Assembly (NCBI GenBank): GCA_026197015.1
Contig: JAPHRB010000023.1
Location: 1-8,370 of the forward strand
Origin: Gammaproteobacteria bacterium
GTDB taxonomy: Bacteria; Pseudomonadota; Gammaproteobacteria; SZUA-229
DNA: 8,370 bases
Reading direction: 5' to 3'
A program made the translations under genes and the position numbers. This document shows, one piece after another, positions 1-4,888 of this stretch; the first letter of the stretch is position 1, and each line of letters begins with the position of its first letter. Under the pieces are notes generated by a model, which searched no databases, had not been told where the DNA came from, and was given only the letters and a program-made list of their open reading frames with translations.

Positions 1-793
1 CTGATTCAAATATTCGCACATCCTGTTCAGACATTTCTTTTTTATATTTCTTACTATTATTTTTCAAAATTGGACTTGTTACATTGCCCCACAGCTCACT
101 CGACTGGGCTGCATTTTTAGCTTCATTTGTTTTATGAAAATCAAGCATTTCAGGCACATAGTTAGCACCTAAAAATTTGCAAAGCGCTTTGGCTGACTCT
201 TCCGGGTTCTGCGTTAACTGTTCATAACTAATAGAATGAAAATATTTTTCATCCACAGATGATTTTAAATTCAATGCCATAGCTTGTGTATCAGCCCAGT
301 CTTTTGCGATGTTATATATATGTTTTTCACCAACAACAGCTTTCTGAAATGACAGAGCGACGTCACGGCCATCGCGGTATAAATATATAAATTTAGGGTG
401 TTTAAAATAATCTTTAATTTCATTTATGTATTTAATATTAGCCAGACTTTTACAACACCATGTTTTAGCATTCTGTGCTTCAGCATAAGCATCATATACT
501 GCATGATAAACAGCCATTAAACTTCTTTCTGAAGACTTCGAAGTTATACTTTCTCTATCAAACTTAACACCGCTCCACTCAACCGGGTTTAATTCAACCA
601 GTCTGCACACATCATCAACTAACATTTTGAAACTGGCGTCGTTCTCAAGACTTCCATAAGAACTCATTAAAGGCATCATGCGTTCAAGAATATGTGGTGG
701 ATGGGGAGAAGCTATATCGGTAAGTTGATTTAACATTAATCTCAACAGGTTTGAACCAGATCGTTGCGTACCAATCATAAAAACAGGTTCCAT
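1..793 (-). CDS. PAPS-dependent sulfotransferase family protein, 3' end cut by window edge
   Basis: Transfers a sulfuryl group from PAPS to an unidentified acceptor (glycan, lipid or small molecule). The frame is open from the ATG at 793 to base 1, giving 264 residues without a stop. I translated it by hand. The 5'-phosphosulfate-binding loop is near the N-terminus (GTQRSGSNLL, residues 8-17) and the 3'-phosphate-binding motif is YLYRDGRDVALSF (137-149). Together these identify the fold. The C-terminal stretch with WGNVTSP and a Lys-rich segment (235-252) is typical of the end of such proteins, so probably only a few tens of residues are missing. The start is fixed by an in-frame TAA two codons upstream and a GGAG at 800-803, 6 nt before the ATG. 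No signal peptide is seen, so it is probably cytosolic. It lies 76 bp after the CHR transporter on the same strand and may be cotranscribed. The nearby cysC could supply its PAPS. Substrate unknown. Confidence 0.9.
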   Translation of the reverse strand, partial: MEPVFMIGTQRSGSNLLRLMLNQLTDIASPHPPHILERMMPLMSSYGSLENDASFKMLVDDVCRLVELNPVEWSGVKFDRESITSKSSERSLMAVYHAVYDAYAEAQNAKTWCCKSLANIKYINEIKDYFKHPKFIYLYRDGRDVALSFQKAVVGEKHIYNIAKDWADTQAMALNLKSSVDEKYFHSISYEQLTQNPEESAKALCKFLGANYVPEMLDFHKTNEAKNAAQSSELWGNVTSPILKNNSKKYKKEMSEQDVRIFES

Positions 794-839
794 TTTTTAC
801 TCCAAATATAAGTTGTTGTCTATTAAAATAAAACTACCA

Positions 840-858
840 TCTCACTAGTTAAGCGAGA
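840..858 (-). terminator. Weak hairpin after chrA, possible attenuator or terminator
   Basis: On the minus strand TCTCGC (858-853) and GTGAGA (845-840) form a 6-bp stem with one G-U pair and a 7-nt loop, starting 11 nt after the chrA stop. The T-rich stretch that follows does not begin until several bases after the stem and is interrupted. If it ends transcription at all it is probably leaky, so the sulfotransferase may still be read from the chrA promoter. Confidence 0.25.
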
Positions 859-869
859 ACATTAAAAAC

Positions 870-2102
870 TCAGGAAAAGGCTACAAGCCCAATTAGACCT
901 GACACAGGTATAATCCATACCACTTCAAGTTTAAATTTAAGAAGAGCAATCATTGACAGAAAAAATATTCCGCCAGTTACCACATTTATTTCCGAAGACA
1001 TGGCCACAAAATATGCTGCCGCTAAAATCATGCCTATCACAGCACACCGAACGCCCTTTAATATTGCCTTCAAATAAATGGACTCTTTTAATAACTGTAA
1101 ATAATGCGTACACACAAGCATTAACATCGCAGGTGGAGTGAATATTCCGATTGTTGCCATGGCCGCACCAAATATACCGGCTACTTTATAACCAATGAAT
1201 GTCGCACTGATTAATATAGGCCCAGGCGTTATCTGACCCATAGCAATAGCATCAATAAATTCCTGATGTGTTATCCAGTGATAGGTTTCAACTACTGACT
1301 CCTGCATTAAGGGTATAAAAACAAAACCCCCACCGAATAAAAGCAAACTCATTCCGGAAAAAGTAGCTAATAATTTAGCAGCCATAAAAGTACTGGAACT
1401 AATGATATAGGGTGCTGTTAAAAGTAATGCACATACCGCAATAAAGGCCAGCATGAGTATTGGAAACTGTTTAAGATGTGACTTTTTTTCTTTTGATGAA
1501 GACTCAGTTTTTTCTACTTGAACGACTTCTTTATGACTTTTAAATAATAATAAACCTGCTAGCCCTGCACATAATATAATCGCCAGGGTGCTGAAAAAAC
1601 CACCAATCAGCACGAGAACAACTACTGCTATTGCAGCAATTGAAATTTCTTTAAATCCAGTTAAGGATTTTTTTCCCATATTTATTACTGTTGCGACTAT
1701 GACTGCAGCCACCGCAGGTAAAAAACCTTTAAATACGCTATCTACTGCAGGCATATCACCCCAGGAGAAATACGCATAACTTAGAAATAAAATAAGGAAA
1801 AAAGAAGGTAATATTACTGCGACAGCGCATACAATGGCACCAGAAAGGCCACGAATTTTATAACCTGCATAAGCAACCACATTAACAGCAACAGGACCAG
1901 GCAAGATGGTTGCCAAAGAAATTCCATCAAGCATCTCTTCATCTGATAATAGTTTTTTTCTATTCACCAGATAATTTTGCACAACCGATATGAGAGCCAT
2001 GAAACCGCCAAATGCGGTGCTACCTATTTTTAGAAAAATCCAGAATAAAGACAATAATGATGGCCGCCCCTGTGTAAGGCATTCATTGGCATTAACACTC
2101 AT
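870..2102 (-). CDS. chrA: CHR-family (ChrA-type) chromate/oxyanion transporter
   Basis: An inner-membrane protein of 410 residues, the usual size of the two-domain long-chain CHR family. The two homologous halves are visible: FGGF (31-34), LPGPVAVN (67-74) and AYAGYKIRG (77-85) in the first, and FGGGFVFIPLMQ (256-267), TPGPILIS (292-299) and FIGYKVAG (302-309) in the second. Both are followed by long hydrophobic segments and separated by a charged linker (about 188-212). The family's characterised members expel chromate, a sulfate analogue. The substrate here is not proven. An in-frame TAA two codons upstream fixes the ATG at 2102, and a weak AGG lies 7 nt before it. No chrB-type regulator or other metal-resistance gene is nearby. 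The neighbours are instead a sulfotransferase (downstream, same strand) and an APS kinase (divergent), which suggests a link to sulfate handling. The family call is firm and the substrate open. Confidence 0.93.
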   Translation of the reverse strand: MSVNANECLTQGRPSLLSLFWIFLKIGSTAFGGFMALISVVQNYLVNRKKLLSDEEMLDGISLATILPGPVAVNVVAYAGYKIRGLSGAIVCAVAVILPSFFLILFLSYAYFSWGDMPAVDSVFKGFLPAVAAVIVATVINMGKKSLTGFKEISIAAIAVVVLVLIGGFFSTLAIILCAGLAGLLLFKSHKEVVQVEKTESSSKEKKSHLKQFPILMLAFIAVCALLLTAPYIISSSTFMAAKLLATFSGMSLLLFGGGFVFIPLMQESVVETYHWITHQEFIDAIAMGQITPGPILISATFIGYKVAGIFGAAMATIGIFTPPAMLMLVCTHYLQLLKESIYLKAILKGVRCAVIGMILAAAYFVAMSSEINVVTGGIFFLSMIALLKFKLEVVWIIPVSGLIGLVAFS

Positions 2103-2200
2103 AACTTAACCTACAGCTCTATATAAACACCCTGAAAACACCGAATCCCCATAAAGTATTTATATAACGAAATTAAAAAACATATTTCATCGTGAATAAC

Positions 2201-2221
2201 AGTATAGGCATTACTCCTATA
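2201..2221 (-). promoter_or_regulatory. Inverted repeat overlapping a possible chrA -10 box
   Basis: TATAGG (2203-2208) and CCTATA (2216-2221) form a perfect 6-bp inverted repeat with a 7-bp spacer, the form of a dimeric regulator's operator. On the minus strand the sequence TATACT (2206-2201), a good match to a sigma-70 -10 box, overlaps its promoter-proximal arm and lies about 100 bp before the chrA start. The -35 hexamer at the expected distance is poor. A repressor bound here would block chrA transcription. This is inference from layout only. Confidence 0.4.
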
Positions 2222-2341
2222 AAACATACACTATTTTTCAAGAAAGGGAATTTTTCCTACACGCTCATCACAAGCTAGTCTCTCGAAAGGCTAATCCGGG
2301 TTATTTTAACCCAAACATTAAGATAAGGAGTTTTTCCTATG
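2207..2341. repeat. Three GG-N7-CCTAY elements at 40- and 80-bp spacing
   Basis: The pattern GG-N7-CCTA(T/C) occurs with GG at 2207, 2247 and 2327 and CC at 2216, 2256 and 2336. The last two share the 9-mer TTTTTCCTA (2251-2259 and 2331-2339). The spacings are exactly 40 and 80 bp. A bare CC also falls at the skipped 40-bp position (2296) but lacks the rest of the pattern. Only the first copy has extended palindromic arms. They may be binding sites of one regulator, or chance in AT-rich DNA. Confidence 0.4.
2276..2312 (+). other. Two adjacent small hairpins in the intergenic region
   Basis: TAGTCT (2276-2281) pairs with AGGCTA (2288-2293), 6 bp with one G-U and a 6-nt loop. GGGTTA (2298-2303) pairs perfectly with TAACCC (2307-2312) over a 3-nt loop. 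No T-run follows on either strand, so they are not intrinsic terminators. They could be leader-RNA structure for cysC or protein-binding palindromes. I cannot match them to a known riboswitch class. Confidence 0.35.
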
Positions 2342-2359
2342 CCAAAATTAAATATTTAA
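2339..2359 (+). CDS. Possible six-codon leader peptide (MPKLNI) upstream of cysC
   Basis: An ATG at 2339 opens six codons and a TAA. It is preceded by AAGGAG (2325-2330), the strongest Shine-Dalgarno match in the region, at 8 nt. The AGGA of that site can pair with the TCCT just before the ATG (2335-2338). It ends 80 bp before cysC. The peptide has no run of cysteine or methionine codons as a sulfur-responsive attenuator might. It may equally be chance. Confidence 0.15.
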   Translation: MPKLNI

Positions 2360-2439
2360 TATATTCTTTTTATAAGACTTTTTTATAAATCTTAATTTAT
2401 AAAATTTGTCTATAGAAGCAACGCAGGTGCAGGTGAGTT

Positions 2440-3135
2440 ATGAAGAATGAGTCAGTAAACATTGAACAAAAGAAATCAAGTGATGTGGTTTGGAGTGAAG
2501 TTAACGTAACTAAAGACCGCAGAGACAATCTAAACAAGCAAAGATCTGCCATAATCTGGTTTACAGGACTGTCAGGCTCAGGTAAGACCACAATAGCCAA
2601 TGCGCTAGAGCAGCGACTCCATAAAGAAGCCTTTCGAACTTATCTGCTGGATGGTGATAATGTACGACACGGTTTAAGTAATGACCTTGGCTTTAGTGAT
2701 AATGACCGGACTGAGAATATACGTCGTATTGGTGAAGTCTCTAAACTCTTTATCGATGCGGGCGTAATGGTTCTCGCTACATTTATATCGCCATTTATTA
2801 AAGATAGAAAATGCGTCAGAAATATTGTTAATGAAACAGAGTTCATTGAAATATATATAAAATGCCCTTTAGAATTATGTGAAAATCGAGATATAAAAGG
2901 TCTGTATAAAAAAGCACGAGCCGGTGAGATAAAACACTTCACAGGTATTGACTCGCCTTACGAAGCACCAGAGTCAGCCGAGATAATCATTGATACATCA
3001 CTTTTATCTATTGATGAATCTGTTGATGCTATTATTAATTATTTAATAAAAAATGCCTATTTAGTTATTAATAGAAGACAAAGATTCACTCAGTTATTAC
3101 TAAACCGCTTAACCACCAGTAATGAAACGATATAA
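2440..3135 (+). CDS. cysC: Adenylylsulfate (APS) kinase
   Basis: A cytosolic enzyme that phosphorylates APS with ATP to give PAPS, the sulfate donor for sulfotransferases and a precursor in assimilatory sulfate reduction. The Walker A loop is GLSGSGKT (43-50). The LDGDNVRHGL motif (70-79), the FSDNDR...NIRR segment (85-96), ISPF with the conserved serine S117, and the KGLYKKARAGEIKHFTGID lid (153-171) are all intact, so it should be active. At 231 residues it is about 30 longer than E. coli CysC (201), with a somewhat longer N-terminus and a basic C-terminal tail after about residue 205. An in-frame TGA at 2434-2436 sets the ATG at 2440. Two tandem AGGTG copies (2425-2429 and 2431-2435) precede it. 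No cysD or cysN is attached, unlike the classical cysDNC arrangement. With the sulfotransferase nearby, PAPS supply for sulfation is the likely job. Confidence 0.96.
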   Translation: MKNESVNIEQKKSSDVVWSEVNVTKDRRDNLNKQRSAIIWFTGLSGSGKTTIANALEQRLHKEAFRTYLLDGDNVRHGLSNDLGFSDNDRTENIRRIGEVSKLFIDAGVMVLATFISPFIKDRKCVRNIVNETEFIEIYIKCPLELCENRDIKGLYKKARAGEIKHFTGIDSPYEAPESAEIIIDTSLLSIDESVDAIINYLIKNAYLVINRRQRFTQLLLNRLTTSNETI

Positions 3136-3147
3136 TATTTAAAACTA

Positions 3148-3795
3148 TTACGCTTCGACTAAACCATTACGAATAGCTAAATGCGTTAACTCAACAATGT
3201 TTGATGTTTTGAGTTTATGCATAATGCGTGTTCTATGATTACTAACCGTCTTTGGGCTCAAGTGTAAATCTACTGATATTGTTGTTACCGTTTTACCTTC
3301 GGCAAGTAAACAAAATATTTCAAACTCACGTTCTGTTAAACCTTTAATTTTATCTTCTTCAGAGACATAAGATTCATTACGATTTGATTCGCATATATCA
3401 GCACTCAGATAATGTTGACCTTTTATTACTACATTCACTGCTCTAACTAGCTCTTCAGCAGCACTGCGTTTTGTTAAATATCCAGTAGCCCCTGCAAGAG
3501 TCGCTCTGGTCACATACGCAAGATCATCCCGCATACTTAGAACGAGTATTTTGGCATTTCTATCTTTTGCATTTAAATGCCTTAAACCTTCCAGACCACC
3601 CATTCCTGGCATCATTAAATCCATTATTACCGCATCTGGCTTGTAATCACCATAGACTTTACACGCCTCTTCAGCTGAATCGGCTTCAAGAATGTCATAA
3701 TCAGCATCACTTTCAAGTAAATATCTAAATCCCGCCCTGACTATTGCGTGATCATCTACTAATAAAAGTCTAGTTTTCTCTGTATTCAACTTCAT
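3148..3795 (-). CDS. NarL/FixJ-family response regulator, GacA/UvrY-like
   Basis: A 215-residue transcription factor controlled by phosphorylation. The receiver domain (about 8-125) has the acidic pair D14-D15, phospho-acceptor D59 (VIMDLMMPG), S87 and K109 (YLTK), so all catalytic positions are present. The LuxR-type helix-turn-helix (about 152-209) shows LTEREFEIF followed by LSPKTVSNHRTRIMHKL. The tail ELTHLAIRNGL resembles GacA/UvrY, although the cognate kinase there (GacS/BarA) is not seen here. The start at 3795 is supported by AGGAG 6 nt upstream. The gene lies 118 bp after the CheA-CheW-CheW genes on the same strand. It may be an output of that kinase or a separately transcribed regulator. 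The 3' end faces cysC tail-to-tail with a 12-bp gap and no visible terminator. Targets are unknown. Confidence 0.92.
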   Translation of the reverse strand: MKLNTEKTRLLLVDDHAIVRAGFRYLLESDADYDILEADSAEEACKVYGDYKPDAVIMDLMMPGMGGLEGLRHLNAKDRNAKILVLSMRDDLAYVTRATLAGATGYLTKRSAAEELVRAVNVVIKGQHYLSADICESNRNESYVSEEDKIKGLTEREFEIFCLLAEGKTVTTISVDLHLSPKTVSNHRTRIMHKLKTSNIVELTHLAIRNGLVEA

Positions 3796-3801
3796 ACATA
3801 A

Positions 3802-3815
3802 CTCCTGAGAGCAGG
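3802..3815 (-). promoter_or_regulatory. Response regulator ribosome site within a small hairpin
   Basis: The Shine-Dalgarno AGGAG (3806-3802) sits 6 nt before the ATG. On the mRNA, CCTG (3815-3812) can pair with CAGG (3807-3804) over a CTCT loop, covering part of the site. The stem is only 4 bp, so any effect on translation would be modest. Confidence 0.35.
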
Positions 3816-3881
3816 TTTTACGCCATTACTCTCTTATGTTAGAGACATTTCAGATTTATCTATCTTTTATCATTTAGGTTG

Positions 3882-3905
3882 CTATCGACATTCTTCTATC
3901 GACAT
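3882..3905. repeat. Direct repeat CTATCGACAT, two copies
   Basis: The identical 10-mer occurs at 3882-3891 and 3896-3905, a 14-bp period. It lies in the 118-bp gap upstream of the response regulator gene, about 90-110 bp before its ATG, and just after the second CheW-like gene. It could be a tandem activator or autoregulatory site. No strong -35/-10 pair was found nearby. Confidence 0.4.
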
Positions 3906-3913
3906 AAACGCTG

Positions 3914-4381
3914 TTAACTCAATAATACATGTGAAAACAGTTTACTGACATCAATTATAGGCACAATATCGCCAGTTTTAGACTTAAAGCTCGAGAGAGA
4001 CACTTTTCGCCACTTATCAAAATCGTCTGTTAGCTGGCATTGCTGACTATTCTTCACTTTGGCCTGAACTGGTGGGCTACTAAGTTTAATTCCACCAAAC
4101 TTATGTTTACCCTGCTCATCCTCATATACAACGATAGCAACCACGCCTGTGTTATCGACCTGTAAGCAAGATGTTAACCAGGAAGCCAAACTCATTACTG
4201 GCACTATATTGTTGTTCCATAATACAACATCCTTACAATAATCAGGGGCCTGAGGTATGGCCATATAGTCTGGTTCATCGATTATATGGATAAGCTCAAA
4301 CTGCCCAATGGCCACATTAACTAGCCTGTCCACCTGTAGTAACCAGGCAGCAACACCACTATCATTATTATCTATTTTCAT
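3914..4381 (-). CDS. CheW-like domain protein (second of two)
   Basis: A 155-residue soluble protein, about the length of a single CheW-like domain. CheW proteins couple chemoreceptors to CheA-type kinases. Residues 12-70 (AWLLQVDRL, then IPQAPDYCKDVVLWNNNIVPVMSL) match the CheW pattern in which a short proline-containing stretch leads to a segment ending in a V-P-V-hydrophobic strand. GDIVPIIDVSKLF (137-149) matches the usual C-terminal end of the domain. The middle is divergent. It starts 2 nt after the stop of the preceding CheW-like gene (TAA-TT-ATG) and has no clear Shine-Dalgarno, so translation is probably coupled. It is the third gene of the kinase operon. It probably serves as an adaptor for the adjacent kinase. 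Receptor partner unknown. Confidence 0.75.
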   Translation of the reverse strand: MKIDNNDSGVAAWLLQVDRLVNVAIGQFELIHIIDEPDYMAIPQAPDYCKDVVLWNNNIVPVMSLASWLTSCLQVDNTGVVAIVVYEDEQGKHKFGGIKLSSPPVQAKVKNSQQCQLTDDFDKWRKVSLSSFKSKTGDIVPIIDVSKLFSHVLLS

Positions 4382-4383
4382 AA

Positions 4384-4887
4384 TTAATGCTTTATGGAGT
4401 AACGATTTAGTTTATTAATATATTCGTTTAAACAAACAGTACTGGTCACCATTCCTAACTTATTTATATTTTCTGCATCTTTATATAAACATAAGTGGGT
4501 CAATGGAATTCGCTGATTATTCATGCATATTGGTAAGTTATGAAATTCAATTTCACTAATAATTGCATTGCTAATTTCATAACAAAGCAATGAAAACATG
4601 ATGTTTTCATGCTGAAGCACCACACATTGAAAGCGGTCTTCAGGTAAGGATTTATATATTTCCATAGATTTTGAAAAGCAATATACGGGAAGCTTGATTC
4701 CCTGTCTATAAATCACACCGATGTAATTATTGTCATTATCCTCATTACTTTCTAATTCGTAAATACTCTCAATAGAGAGAATTTCACTTTGCGGAACAAT
4801 TAACTTAATACCCGCAAAGGACAATATCGAAACATGGTATCTAGCATCATCTCGTAGTAATTTATTTTTAAATTGTAAATCTGTCAT
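4384..4887 (-). CDS. Divergent CheW-like protein directly after the hybrid kinase
   Basis: A 167-residue soluble protein. Residues 17-75 (YHVSILSFAGIKLIVP, then YIGVIYRQGIKLPVYCF) follow the CheW strand pattern, and a second strand set (87-110) fits the rest of the domain, but sequence conservation is low. It follows the kinase gene after one nucleotide (TGA-T-ATG) without a visible Shine-Dalgarno, so translational coupling is likely. Position and length recall ChpC, the CheW-like protein of the Pseudomonas aeruginosa Pil-Chp cluster, but chpB is absent between them here, so I give no symbol. The C-terminus (about 120-167) has no feature I recognise. The CheW assignment rests on fold pattern and neighbourhood. 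Confidence 0.6.
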   Translation of the reverse strand: MTDLQFKNKLLRDDARYHVSILSFAGIKLIVPQSEILSIESIYELESNEDNDNNYIGVIYRQGIKLPVYCFSKSMEIYKSLPEDRFQCVVLQHENIMFSLLCYEISNAIISEIEFHNLPICMNNQRIPLTHLCLYKDAENINKLGMVTSTVCLNEYINKLNRYSIKH

Positions 4888-4888
4888 A

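Larger units (their letters stand above)
2103..2439. other. Divergent chrA-cysC intergenic region with many inverted repeats
   Basis: This 337-bp region has no recognisable gene and must carry the promoters of both divergent genes. From left to right it holds a 6+6 inverted repeat (2203-2221), two further GG-N7-CC elements (2247-2257 and 2327-2337), two small hairpins (2276-2293 and 2298-2312), a six-codon open frame with a strong ribosome site (2339-2359), a 14-bp perfect palindrome (2347-2360), and a very AT-rich stretch with three similar T-rich/TATAA blocks (about 2366-2404). A possible -10 for cysC is TATAAA (2398-2403), but no convincing -35 sits upstream of it. No intrinsic terminator was seen. 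Confidence 0.75.

Noticed and set aside
953..1779. Short plus-strand frames at 953-1141 and 1588-1779
   Set aside because: Both lie antisense inside the well-supported chrA gene and show no family features.
2258..2312. Possible cyclic di-GMP (GEMM-I) riboswitch, because of CACGC, CAAGC and a CGAAAG within a hairpin
   Set aside because: The conserved GGGACGCAAAGCC-type block and the second arm of the GEMM fold are absent. Only short general similarities remain.
2298..2312. Intrinsic terminator from the perfect GGGTTA/TAACCC hairpin
   Set aside because: No T-run follows on either strand, and neither divergent gene ends toward it.
2397..2942. Minus-strand frames at 2397-2600 and 2640-2942
   Set aside because: Both lie antisense to cysC, whose motifs are intact. 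Their translations show no recognisable domain.
3136..3147. Bidirectional terminator between cysC and the response regulator
   Set aside because: The 12-bp gap and the gene ends beside it show no GC-rich stem followed by a T-run.
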